NCBI GenBank assembly: GCA_900552775.1
Contig: USAP01000010.1
Coordinates: 1-19,918, forward strand
Source of the DNA: an uncultured Eubacteriales bacterium
GTDB lineage: Bacteria > Bacillota > Clostridia > UMGS1883 > UMGS1540
Reading direction: 5' to 3'
Length of the DNA: 19,918 bases
The notes under the pieces were generated by a model. That model was not told the origin of the DNA and made no database searches. It was given only the letters and a program-made list of their open reading frames with translations. Position 1 is the stretch's first letter; each line of letters begins with the position of its first letter. Shown here piece by piece: positions 10,001-17,106 of the stretch. The position numbers and the translations under genes were made by a program.

Positions 10001-11779
10001 ATTAAGCATTTCCATGATACGCTTTGTGCTGTCGGGAAAACCGCCCTTAAACCATTCCTCATTGAACATATCTTTTAGGTCGGGAAATTCGTCATAATCA
10101 AGGTCTTTCTCCATATACCAAAATGCGTCTGCTGCCTTTTTCAGTTCATAACTCCGCATTTGTAAAAGCACACTTGACGGTGCATATCTACCCAAATCCA
10201 AAAGCTCGTCAATGCGTTTTGCCGCATCCTCCCAAGAAATGAGCTGAGCTGTGTTTATATTTGCCGTATTACCGTATGAAATACGAATACCTTGCTCACT
10301 CCACCAAGCAGACACATTCCGTCCGTCAACAACAAAGCCTTTACCGGAAGTACCGTAAAGGCTTTTAAGAAATTCTGATTTATCCGCAAGAGATTTATTC
10401 TTTGAAAATTCTATGCAAATATCTAAACGGCTTTGAGGGTTTAATGAGCCATCGCATAAAACTTCGTCAATAATCTGCCGGGGCATAGAAAAAGCAGCAC
10501 CGAAAATTTCGTGTGCTGCTCTCTGTACGGTTTCTCGCTGTTGTTCTTCTGTCGGAATGAGGTCAAAAAGACTTAACTGTAAACTACCTCCGGCAGTACG
10601 ACTTCTTCCGCTGAATGTAAAAGGTTGTTCATCAGTCCTGCCCACATCATCGGGTCTTTCGCTTTCAGTTCCTCGTTCACGCCCTCTGTTTGTGCCATCT
10701 TCTTGATTATCCTCTGTATCTGCTCGGTCGCTGATGTCTGTACTTCCAGCAGATGCTCCGTTATCTTGCCCGTTATCATCAAGCTCGTGTATAGGCTCGG
10801 TCTGTGATTTTTGAGGAATTTCCTCCGCATCTGTCCGTATTTGCCTATCTGTGCTTCGGTCTGCGGTGCTGTCAAGTTCGGTATCAGATACCCGTTCACT
10901 TGTGTGTATGTTATCTCTGTCATAATTATCCGTCCTTTCATTATTTATTGTCGGTGCGTCTTTTTCTTTGACTTCATTATACACCGCATTTTCTTTTTCT
11001 GCAAAATTTTTTCGGGCATTTATTTCTTCACGGACCTCCGCACGGATGGTTTCGGAGATATTCCGCAGCGTTTCTTCTGATATGCTTGATACCGCATTAC
11101 CCAAAACCGACAATGCCGGAATGGTGTTGAAGTTCATAATATGCGGGAAGTCCTCACGCTCAAACACTTCATCAGCGTTGATTCCGAGCCTTTGCAATAC
11201 CGTATATGCAATACTTGTTTCCGCCGTCTGCTGAAATTCAACATCAATATTTAATTCGTCCAAGCCGTCCAAAAAGCTGTTTTCTTTTGCGTATTTGAGT
11301 TCCGAAAGGTAGTCGGCTTTGCTATCCTCGACTGCATTTTGTGCTGCACTGATAACGGCATCCGTAATACTGCTTTTGGATTTCAGTTCACCGAAAGAAT
11401 TTTCAAGCGTTTCAATGATAGCTTCGTCAAATCGGCTGTTATACCTCCATAGCCGCACTCTTGTATTGTCAAGGCTGTGCGTATCGGAAATGTCAAAAAC
11501 ATAGTCAAGATATTGTCCTCTGTCGCCCTCACGGAGCAGGGCAATACCTTTTGCACCACGATTTATCCAAGACTTTAACCGTTTATTCCATACATCAATG
11601 CTCGCACAAGCCGTTGCGTCCGGGCGTTGAGCATAAATCAAGATTTGGTCTTGAAACGGATATTTGTATTGCCACGCCGCACTTTTCAAAAAAGCCGTCC
11701 AATTCTCATAATCGGCAAGGCTTTTGCCGATTTCGTTCGACAATGCAGATATATTTTGCAGCTTGCTCGCCATTTGCAT
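4069..11779 (-). CDS. Polyvalent ICE methylase-helicase, exon 1 (N6-adenine MTase + SNF2 helicase)
   Basis: Exon 1 encodes 2570 residues. Read without splicing, it adds seven intron-coded residues (RAPVKAI) and stops at 4046. The N-terminus (about 1-110, with QRPDATACASIDVWNKRL) looks ArdC-like. Two LPD-type segments follow (about 470-525 and 695-745), then a MutS-I-like region (about 1080-1175, LIPLGDFYESYGEDAENAA). The N6-adenine methyltransferase has EPSCGIGNFMG (about 1410) and GNVPFG (about 1473), the latter replacing canonical NPPF/Y. The SNF2 helicase has GHVVGAGKTWT (about 2076), DEAH (about 2241), GTPVSNS (about 2295) and GSTSKMGAGTN (about 2540). It is cut inside motif VI and continues at 1535. 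Such proteins are thought to protect or process ICE DNA during transfer. GGAGGTG at 11788-11782 could serve the ATG at 11779 or, with better spacing, 11773. A tnpV-like gene is embedded at 10573-10923. Confidence 0.93.
10573..10923 (-). CDS. tnpV: TnpV-like protein, overprinted inside the methylase-helicase gene
   Basis: This 116-aa ORF is on the same strand as the giant gene but one frame over. It covers the low-complexity D/R/T/E-rich linker around residues 285-402. The sequence has the TnpV pattern: GYLIPNLTAP, IGKYGQMRRKFLKNHRP, YTSLMITGKITEHLLEVQ, AQTEGVNEELKAKDPMMWAGLMNN and a terminal EEVVLPEVVYS. TnpV was first named in clostridial Tn4451-type elements, and its function is uncertain. 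The ATG at 10923 is preceded by AAAGGACGG at good spacing. An earlier in-frame ATG at 10941 lacks a comparable site. Patterned conserved sequence in this frame, opposite a disordered linker in the other, argues that both frames are translated. The family identification is by eye. Confidence 0.72.
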   Translation of the reverse strand: MTEITYTQVNGYLIPNLTAPQTEAQIGKYGQMRRKFLKNHRPSLYTSLMITGKITEHLLEVQTSATEQIQRIIKKMAQTEGVNEELKAKDPMMWAGLMNNLLHSAEEVVLPEVVYS

Positions 11780-11809
11780 TTCACCTCCAATAATTTATTT
11801 TTGCAAATA

Positions 11810-11962
11810 TTATTTGTTCTCTTTTTCGATAGGCACATACTTTGTGCAAGCCTTTCCGTTATGAAATTCCATATACGGACACATCGGCTCGTTTGGATCG
11901 AGCTTTAATGCGTCCGCACCTGTTTTGCAGTTCGGACATAATTGTTTTTTATCATCATTCAT
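11810..11962 (-). CDS. Small Cys-rich (putative zinc-binding) ICE protein, 50 aa
   Basis: The protein has CPNC at residues 9-12, CPYMEFHNGKAC at 28-39 and then KYVPIEKENK. The four cysteines in two pairs plus a histidine (H34) suggest a zinc-binding knuckle. The ATG at 11962 has AAAAGGAG nine bases upstream, which supports translation despite the short length. It lies 30 bp upstream of the methylase-helicase start and is probably cotranscribed with it. It follows a hairpin terminator (11997-12029), so expression needs either readthrough or an unseen promoter. The function is unknown. Confidence 0.75.
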   Translation of the reverse strand: MNDDKKQLCPNCKTGADALKLDPNEPMCPYMEFHNGKACTKYVPIEKENK

Positions 11963-11990
11963 TTTTTATCGCTCCTTTTGATTTTTTGCA

Positions 11991-12029
11991 TAGAAAAAGA
12001 GCATTGAAATTTGCGGTTTCAATGCTCTT
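11991..12029 (-). terminator. Rho-independent terminator or attenuator before the methylase-helicase unit
   Basis: A perfect 13-bp stem (AAGAGCATTGAAA with TTTCAATGCTCTT, 11997-12009 and 12017-12029) has a 7-nt loop. On the minus strand it is followed by a run of five T. It lies about 20 bp past the stop of the 124-aa gene and just before the 50-aa and giant genes. No convincing promoter was seen between the hairpin and the 50-aa gene, so it may only partly terminate. Confidence 0.8.
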
Positions 12030-12051
12030 GTATGGATTTTTATTTATTTTT

Positions 12052-12426
12052 TCATCTGCACATCTGCATCGGCTCACGAAGCCGCTTTGCCATTTCAATG
12101 CCCTCGGCGGCGGTTGTGATTTCGCCGTTTTCTATCATTTCGATAAGCTCCGCACGGTGTTTTGCATTTAAGCAATACACGCTCCGGCACAGCCTTTGAA
12201 CCGTTCCGAGAGTATCACGCTCGGTATTGATAAGCGTTTTCACGATTTCGCCGACCTCATCATTTGCGTTAAGCTGAATTTGAAGTGTGCGACGGTTATC
12301 AAGGTATATCATATTCGGCACAATAAGTATTCCGATGTTCTGCAAGCTGCTGCGGAGTTCGTTTTCTCTGCAAGTCATATCTACAAGTAAGTTGTTTGTT
12401 ATAAAGTTTATTTTTGCTGTCATCAT
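12052..12426 (-). CDS. Conserved-type hypothetical protein, 124 aa
   Basis: The product is not recognised. It starts MMTAKINFITNNLLVDMTCRENELRSS when read from the ATG at 12426. This ATG has AAAAGGAG ten bases upstream, while the GTG at 12435 sits too close to the same SD. It is a soluble, mixed alpha/beta-type sequence with a basic C-terminus (AKRLREPMQMCR) and no membrane segment. It has its own promoter (12457-12485) and is followed directly by a terminator, so it forms a separate small transcription unit inside the ICE module. This may allow it to be regulated apart from the rep/par genes. Confidence 0.75.
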   Translation of the reverse strand: MMTAKINFITNNLLVDMTCRENELRSSLQNIGILIVPNMIYLDNRRTLQIQLNANDEVGEIVKTLINTERDTLGTVQRLCRSVYCLNAKHRAELIEMIENGEITTAAEGIEMAKRLREPMQMCR

Positions 12427-12456
12427 AAAAATCACGCTCCTTTTCTCTGTACTTTT

Positions 12457-12485
12457 ATTATACTGTATTTTATATCGCCTTGCAA
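12457..12485 (-). promoter_or_regulatory. Sigma-A type promoter for the 124-aa gene
   Basis: The -10 is TATAAT (12462-12457) and the -35 is TTGCAA (12485-12480), with exactly 17 bp between them. The -10 is a perfect match and the -35 matches TTGACA at four of six positions. It starts only five bases past the stop codon of the upstream gene and lies 30 bp from the ATG. Confidence 0.75.
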
Positions 12486-12489
12486 AAAA

Positions 12490-13536
12490 TTATCGCTCCG
12501 GCTCTTTATCGGTTTTTGATTTTTCGGGAGCAGCATATTTTTTGAGTGCGTTCATTGTTTTAAGAGAACAACCCTCAAAATCCGCCTTGCTTTCGATAAA
12601 GTCCTTTGCCGCTTCCATAAAGGTTTCGGTGCCGACATCATACAAAGATCCTTTTGACATTCCCTCAATGTGAGAGAAAAAGTCCTGCGGTTTCTTATAC
12701 TGCTTTGCCGCATCACAAATATCCTCGTTATATATGGTTAGTTCAACGAGTTGTCCTCCGGCATTTGCATCGGGGTTATAGTACATTTCCGTAACACCGT
12801 TTGTGGTTTTGTAAAACTTGTCCTTGCTGATTGCGTCATAGTTCTGCTCAACAAATTTCAAATCCTTGTAGGTCTGCAATGCCTGTTTATCATAACAATA
12901 GATATATGCGTTATATGTATTTTTGCGTGAATCGCACCGTATGTAAAATACATTTTTATCTGTTGTTAACTTGTAGCCGCAAACATCCTTGTCGTTTGCA
13001 AGCCTTTCAGCTTTTAAGTCGTATGCCGCATTGTGCATTGCAACCCTGCTTTTGAGAATAGGCGTGTCTGCTTGGAATCTGAGGTAGTTTACAACATTAT
13101 CACATTCAAGAGCAAAATCGGGAGTATGATATTTTTCATAATTCTCTTTGTTTTCAAGCAGGGAATCGGTCTGCAAACACTCATCAACGGAATTATCAAA
13201 ATAACAGCGGATATAGCAGACGCAGCCACGATTTAATTCTTCATTTTTGCTCGGTGCAAAGGTGTATTCAAATTCCGACTGCTCAATTTTTTCAAGCGTA
13301 TATCCCGGTGTGTCTTTCGGGCGGTATGTACTTTTGCCACGCTCCATAGGCTCGGCAAATTCACAAATGTGAAAAACATTATATCCGATTTTTGTATGAT
13401 AATCGTCAATATATGTGCATTTCCTGTCTGACATAGAGCCGTCAGAAAATTTAACAGTAATGCTTTCGCCGTCTTTTATTCGGAAAAGCTCGTTGTAATG
13501 ACTGTCTATGAAGCGTATTTCTTTTTTATCATTCAT
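12490..13536 (-). CDS. Hypothetical ICE protein, 348 aa
   Basis: The N-terminus from the ATG at 13536 reads EIRFIDSHYNELFRIKDGESI and then CTYIDDYHTKIGYNVFHICEFAEPMER. I know this as a recurring domain in clostridial ICE proteins, but I cannot attach a function to it. The middle contains TTDKNVFYIRCDSRKNTYNAY, and the C-terminus is charged and low in complexity. There are no membrane segments. The ATG overlaps the stop of the upstream 65-aa gene in an ATGAATGA arrangement, which suggests translational coupling. For that reason the longer in-frame start at 13605 is not used. Confidence 0.8.
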   Translation of the reverse strand: MNDKKEIRFIDSHYNELFRIKDGESITVKFSDGSMSDRKCTYIDDYHTKIGYNVFHICEFAEPMERGKSTYRPKDTPGYTLEKIEQSEFEYTFAPSKNEELNRGCVCYIRCYFDNSVDECLQTDSLLENKENYEKYHTPDFALECDNVVNYLRFQADTPILKSRVAMHNAAYDLKAERLANDKDVCGYKLTTDKNVFYIRCDSRKNTYNAYIYCYDKQALQTYKDLKFVEQNYDAISKDKFYKTTNGVTEMYYNPDANAGGQLVELTIYNEDICDAAKQYKKPQDFFSHIEGMSKGSLYDVGTETFMEAAKDFIESKADFEGCSLKTMNALKKYAAPEKSKTDKEPER

Positions 13537-13726
13537 TTCTATAATCACCGTCCATATCTTTAAGGCGTATCGTACTGACAATTCTGTATCCGTGCCTATT
13601 TGCAAGAGCCTTTAACTCGGCTATGAGGTTTCGCCGTTCCTCTCGCCGTACGACTTTCATTGCTTCATAGGCGGTAATGTCAGTACAACCGCTGCCGTTA
13701 AGTCTGTCGTTTATCTTTTCGCACAA
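13529..13726 (-). CDS. Small hypothetical ICE protein, 65 aa (TTG start)
   Basis: The small basic protein reads CEKINDRLNGSGCTDITAYE and then EERRNLIAELKALANRHGYRIVSTIRL, probably mostly helical. No ATG is available in frame. The TTG at 13726 is well spaced from GAGGTGA, which overlaps the stop codon of the preceding gene. Tight packing on both sides (SD in the upstream stop, 8-bp overlap with the downstream ATG) supports it as a real operon member. Its function is unknown. Confidence 0.65.
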   Translation of the reverse strand: MCEKINDRLNGSGCTDITAYEAMKVVRREERRNLIAELKALANRHGYRIVSTIRLKDMDGDYRNE

Positions 13727-13736
13727 TCACTTCACC

Positions 13737-13991
13737 TCACCGTTCATTCGTTTTAGGCGGCTTCTTCATAACCTCAATAGCCTTGATTTCATCAAGCGCC
13801 CGTCTGCAAAAATCTTTTTGTGCCGCAAGCAGATTTGTAAAATAATGTCCCCAAAAATAATCATCTTTGCCTTTGCATTGCCAAGTTACAAAGCTATTTG
13901 GATTCTTTTCGTGAACGCCAAGCACAAATTCAGCGCCGCCGACCGTTATTTGATTTACAATAATAAAACCTTGATTTTTTCGCCATTCCAT
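13737..13991 (-). CDS. Small conserved-type ICE protein, 84 aa
   Basis: The protein reads VNQITVGGAEFVLGVHEK and then VTWQCKGKDDYFWGHYFTNLLAAQKDFCRR. This W-C-K-G...Y-F/Y-W-G-H-Y pattern is familiar from small proteins beside parB in clostridial ICEs, but no activity is known to me. The ATG at 13991 follows GGAG nine bases upstream, and that SD overlaps the stop of the DUF3789-type gene. It is part of the rep/par operon. Confidence 0.75.
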   Translation of the reverse strand: MEWRKNQGFIIVNQITVGGAEFVLGVHEKNPNSFVTWQCKGKDDYFWGHYFTNLLAAQKDFCRRALDEIKAIEVMKKPPKTNER

Positions 13992-13997
13992 AATCAA

Positions 13998-14114
13998 TCA
14001 CTCCGTTTCTTTTTTGTCAGCTTGCCCGGCAGAGATAAAGCAACACATAAATACAATGCCAAGAAAGCCGCCGACTGCAACACCGGATAGGAATATAAGT
14101 ATAAGTTTTAACAT
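13998..14114 (-). CDS. DUF3789-type single-pass membrane peptide, 38 aa
   Basis: The sequence is one hydrophobic helix (LKLILIFLSGVAVGGFLG through FMCCFISAG) followed by a short charged tail (QADKKETE). Size, layout and the GQAD ending match the DUF3789 family found next to parB in ICEs. The ATG at 14114 has GGAG eight bases upstream. The earlier ATG at 14120 overlaps the parB stop (ATGA) but sits too close to the SD. It is expected in the membrane, and its role is unknown. Confidence 0.8.
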   Translation of the reverse strand: MLKLILIFLSGVAVGGFLGIVFMCCFISAGQADKKETE

Positions 14115-14116
14115 AT

Positions 14117-15040
14117 TCATCGCTCCATTTCATTTTCCCGTTGCCTGCGCCATTTATAAAGCAATTTCGAGATAATTTCCTCCATTTTTGCTTTTGAATA
14201 GCTTTTCGGGAAGTATTTTTTTAATTTTTCCTCGCCAAGCGTAATTTTAACCGTTTCGGGTTTCTGTTCCATCATAATACTGTCAATTACGGCATTACTC
14301 AAATTTCCGTCCTGATGAAATTTTCGCATCTTTCGAGCCTGTGCGATAGAAGGAGAGGTTTCCTCTTTTTCAATAGACTGCATAACAGCCGCTTGCTCCT
14401 TTGAGCCGAGATAAGATATTTCAACGGCGGCGTTCATTGCAATTTGGTTATTATCCACCATATCCAAAATGGGATCTATGAGGTTTGTTAAGCGTATGTA
14501 TCGGAATATCTGATTTTTACTTTCACCGATTTCTTCTGAAAATATTTCTGCTGACCGTTTGTTTTCAAAATTGTTCCCAATTTGGGAACGATTTTCGTTT
14601 GAAGGTCTACCGGCTTTTCTTTTCATAGCTTCCAGCTTCATTTGATAGGCAAACGCTTTCTCGCTCGGCAAGATGTGTTCTCGCTGCAAATTACTGTCTA
14701 CAAGCAAAATTGTAGCCGTATCATCATCAAGATTTTTCACTACAACGGGAATATCGGTTATTCCGGCAAGTTCACACGCTTTTACTCTGCGATGTCCCGA
14801 AAGTATTTCATAACCACCGTCTTTGTGTGGTCTTGCAATTACGGGTGTGAGCACTCCGCATTGCTTGATACTTTCCACAAGTGCGTCCATATCTTCGTCA
14901 AGCTTCACCTTAAACGGCTGCTCCGTAAACGGTTTTAACTCGGATATGGGAACAGGCTTTATTTCTTCGGTGTTCCGCTGTTCCTCGCTCTGAAAAATAC
15001 TATCGTATGATTTCAGACTTATGTTTAGTCCGTTGCTCAT
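14117..15040 (-). CDS. parB: ParB/Spo0J-family partition protein, 307 aa
   Basis: This is a DNA-binding partition protein, expected to bind centromere-like sites and work with ParA to stabilise the element while it is extrachromosomal. The ParB nuclease-like/CTPase domain spans about residues 28-120 (PISELKPF, GVLTPVIARP, and the box GHRRVKACE with GHRR at 82-85). The helix-turn-helix region is around 160-190 (AEIFSEEIGESKNQIFRYIRL). The ATG at 15040 is preceded by AAAGGAGG nine bases upstream, inside parA, and the genes overlap by 41 bp. No parS-like inverted repeat was recognised by eye. Confidence 0.93.
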   Translation of the reverse strand: MSNGLNISLKSYDSIFQSEEQRNTEEIKPVPISELKPFTEQPFKVKLDEDMDALVESIKQCGVLTPVIARPHKDGGYEILSGHRRVKACELAGITDIPVVVKNLDDDTATILLVDSNLQREHILPSEKAFAYQMKLEAMKRKAGRPSNENRSQIGNNFENKRSAEIFSEEIGESKNQIFRYIRLTNLIDPILDMVDNNQIAMNAAVEISYLGSKEQAAVMQSIEKEETSPSIAQARKMRKFHQDGNLSNAVIDSIMMEQKPETVKITLGEEKLKKYFPKSYSKAKMEEIISKLLYKWRRQRENEMER

Positions 15041-15815
15041 TGTCCATAACCTCCTTTGTTAGATTTCTGTACGCATCGGCAACTCTGCCATTTTTGTCAT
15101 AGCTGTAAATGCTTTTGCCGACCGCAGAGGTTTCCGCCGCCTTTACCGAAAGAGGTATTTCTGTTTTGAAAACCTTTATATTGCCGCCGTAGGTCTTTCG
15201 GATAAGCTGTGATATATCTTTTGCAAGATTTGTGCGACCGTCAACCATAGTCAACAATATTCCGTTGATTTTAAGTGTCGGGTTAAGCTGCCGTTTAACC
15301 TTTGCAACCGTACCGAGTAGCTGTTCAAGCCCCTTTGCCGGAAGAAAATGCGACTGCACGGGAATGATTACCTCATTTGCCGCCGTGAGTGCGTTTATTG
15401 TCAGCATACCGAGCGACGGAGTGCAGTCTACCAGCACATAATCGTAATTGTCCTTTATCTGTGAAAGATAATTTTTCAGCACACGCTCACGGCTCATAGT
15501 GTTCACTAAAAATGTTTCCATTCCCGAAAGCTCAATGTTTGCCGGAATAAAGTCCACGCCCTCCGAGTGATGTAAAATACCCTCGCTGTGTTCCGTCGGT
15601 TGCTCATTAATACTCTTTTCCATAAGGTTTGAAATTGTAACCGACAATTCATCGGGGTTGGGATAACCCAAGCATTGTGTTAAGCTGCCCTGTGCGTCAT
15701 AGTCGATTAAAAGCACCTTTTTACCCTCATTTGCAAGTCCGATACCTAAATTTACGGTAGTTGTTGTTTTGCCTGTTCCGCCTTTCTGATTTGATATTGC
15801 GATTATTTTACCCAT
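15000..15815 (-). CDS. parA: ParA/Soj-family partition ATPase, 271 aa
   Basis: This is a Walker-type ATPase that drives segregation with ParB. The deviant Walker A motif QKGGTGKTT lies about residues 10-18, LLIDYDAQGSLTQ is the A' motif, and YVLVDCTPSLG is Walker B. The ATG at 15815 follows AAAGGA nine bases upstream and overlaps the stop of the 64-aa gene (ATGGGTAA). The longer start at 15833 has no such SD. The length is typical for the family. Confidence 0.94.
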   Translation of the reverse strand: MGKIIAISNQKGGTGKTTTTVNLGIGLANEGKKVLLIDYDAQGSLTQCLGYPNPDELSVTISNLMEKSINEQPTEHSEGILHHSEGVDFIPANIELSGMETFLVNTMSRERVLKNYLSQIKDNYDYVLVDCTPSLGMLTINALTAANEVIIPVQSHFLPAKGLEQLLGTVAKVKRQLNPTLKINGILLTMVDGRTNLAKDISQLIRKTYGGNIKVFKTEIPLSVKAAETSAVGKSIYSYDKNGRVADAYRNLTKEVMDNEQRTKHKSEIIR

Positions 15816-16002
15816 AAAAACCATTCCTTTCATTTTCTAATCTTGATATAAGCATTTCTCCGTCAAGCCGTGTCAAAGCACGGAACCATTCGGAACGGAA
15901 AAAACGCTTGATTTCTGCTCTGCATTGCGGCGAATATGTATGCCTGTAATCTTTTACCGCTTGCAGAATTATGGCATTTGCCAGCAGTTCGATATTTTCC
16001 AC
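15808..16002 (-). CDS. Small conserved-type ICE protein between repA and parA, 64 aa
   Basis: The protein reads ENIELLANAIILQAVKDYR and then EIKRFFRSEWFRALTRLDGE. This pattern, AI(I/V)LQAVKDYR followed by an IxxFFxSxWxxxLTxxDGE block, recurs between repA and parA in clostridial ICEs as I recall them. The GTG start at 16002 lies eight bases after GGAGG. Its 3' end overlaps the parA start by 8 bp. Its function is unknown. Confidence 0.78.
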   Translation of the reverse strand: MENIELLANAIILQAVKDYRHTYSPQCRAEIKRFFRSEWFRALTRLDGEMLISRLENERNGFYG

Positions 16003-16020
16003 ACATACCGCCTCCGATTC

Positions 16021-17037
16021 CTATACATTTGCCATATCGTGTTTTACTTTTGCCGAAAACCAATTATCCGCCGTTTCAAACGACCGATAAATCGTTGTAA
16101 TTAAAAATGCCCGGATATTCCGGACATCTGATGTGTTGCTCCGCAGGGCGAAGTCTATATATTCAATATGCGACGAGTCAATTTTCAAAAATCTGCTCTT
16201 TACAACCTCGTGAGGATATTCCTGTTTGTTTATGCGGATTGTCGGCTCGTCGCTGCATACCACATCGACCATAATTGCCACAATTTCATCAAGCCACGCC
16301 TTACTGTACCTTTCCGAGATAATGTCATAGTCAATGTTTTTCTTGATTAGCTTTTCATACTTTCGCCGATTTTCTATCCATCGTATCGTATCAATGCCTT
16401 TTGGCGCAGGCAAGGGAGGAGAGTTATTCTCATTTCCACGATTGATAGGATAGGATAGGATTTCAGTATCGCTCGATTCAGTATTATTCTTTTCAGTATC
16501 ATTAAAATCAGTATAGTTATTATTAGTATTATTTGAGTATGATTTCGGAACTTCTTGAATTTCGATTTTCATATTTGCAGAAGTTTGATTTTCATACTTC
16601 TGTAAGTTTGAATTTAATACTTCTTGATTTTCGATATTCATACTTTCGGTATTTTGATTTTCATACCGCTTTTCTTTCGGATTATGTATAAAGTTTTTCA
16701 CATAAATTATGTTCGGTCTGCCAAGCCCTTGTCGTTTGCGTTCGATAAGTCCGATTCCGTTTTCAAGCTCGTCAAGCAGCTTTAATGCCTTTTGCCTTGC
16801 ACAACCGAAATCGCTCAAAATATCATCAATGGTGTAGATAATATATACACGATTTTCCTCGTCAAACCAACAGTTTTTAACCGATAAACTCATCCGGTCG
16901 AGCATAAAACTGTATAAGACCTTTGCTTCAACAGAAATTCCGGAAAGCGTTTCATCGGTAAATAGGATTTTCGGGATACGGTAAAACGAAAACTGCTCCG
17001 CTTGACTTCCGTAAAAATATTCAAATTGTATCGACAT
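16021..17037 (-). CDS. repA: RepA_N-type replication initiator, 338 aa
   Basis: The RepA_N winged-helix region spans about residues 15-115 (FYRIPKILFTDETLSGISVEAKVLYSFMLDRM, TIDDILSDFGCARQKALKLLDEL, RKRQGLGRPNIIYVKNF). An Asn/Gln/Glu-rich linker of variable repeats follows (about 120-205). The C-terminal DUF6017-like domain (about 215-335) has RYSKAWLDEIVAIMVDVV and the motif NIRAFLITTIYRSF. It should initiate theta-type replication of the excised ICE circle. In RepA_N plasmids such as pSK1/pSK41 the origin lies inside the linker-coding DNA, and here that DNA carries regular repeats. The ATG at 17037 follows AAAGGAGG seven bases upstream. The leader contains a terminator-like hairpin. Confidence 0.92.
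   Translation of the reverse strand: MSIQFEYFYGSQAEQFSFYRIPKILFTDETLSGISVEAKVLYSFMLDRMSLSVKNCWFDEENRVYIIYTIDDILSDFGCARQKALKLLDELENGIGLIERKRQGLGRPNIIYVKNFIHNPKEKRYENQNTESMNIENQEVLNSNLQKYENQTSANMKIEIQEVPKSYSNNTNNNYTDFNDTEKNNTESSDTEILSYPINRGNENNSPPLPAPKGIDTIRWIENRRKYEKLIKKNIDYDIISERYSKAWLDEIVAIMVDVVCSDEPTIRINKQEYPHEVVKSRFLKIDSSHIEYIDFALRSNTSDVRNIRAFLITTIYRSFETADNWFSAKVKHDMANV
16444..16461. repeat. Pentanucleotide tandem repeat (GATAG) in repA
   Basis: GATAG is repeated 3.6 times without mismatch (plus-strand reading), encoding ILSYPI in RepA. The unit is not a multiple of three, so gain or loss of one copy would shift the repA frame. Confidence 0.85.
16459..16533. repeat. Five 15-bp direct repeats in repA, candidate iterons/oriV
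   Basis: Read on the minus strand, five adjacent 15-bp units share the core ATACT(G/A)A, with consensus close to AATRATACTGAAWNN. The most upstream unit is the most degenerate. They encode five-residue repeats NNTNN, NYTDF, NDTEK, NNTES and SDTEI. The plus-strand core TCAGTAT recurs at exact 15-bp steps (16463, 16478, 16493, 16508). The position in the linker-coding region is where RepA_N plasmids keep their origin. Confidence 0.75.
16531..16668. repeat. Two imperfect 69-bp direct repeats in repA
   Basis: The two copies (16668-16600 and 16599-16531) each encode 23 residues. They align as RYENQNTES..IENQEVLNS and KYENQTSAN..IEIQEVPKS. Each copy also contains two related half-units built on (I/Y)EN/IQ. 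They lie directly next to the 15-bp repeats and belong to the same variable linker. Confidence 0.75.
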
Positions 17038-17068
17038 TGTTGTGCCTCCTTTCCGTGTGTGATTACAT

Positions 17069-17106
17069 AAAAAAAGAACGCCTTATGGTTTGTTATAAAG
17101 CGTTCT
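17069..17106 (-). terminator. Terminator-like hairpin in the repA leader
   Basis: A 12-bp stem (17075-17086 with 17095-17106, one G-U pair on the minus-strand RNA) has an 8-nt loop. It is followed on the minus strand by seven T. It ends only about 30 bases before the repA SD, so it may act as a transcriptional attenuator of repA rather than terminate an upstream gene, since no complete minus-strand gene precedes it within the element. Confidence 0.75.

Noticed and set aside
13677..14090. 137-aa plus-strand ORF
   Set aside because: It is antisense to four tightly packed minus-strand genes with good SDs and has no motif.
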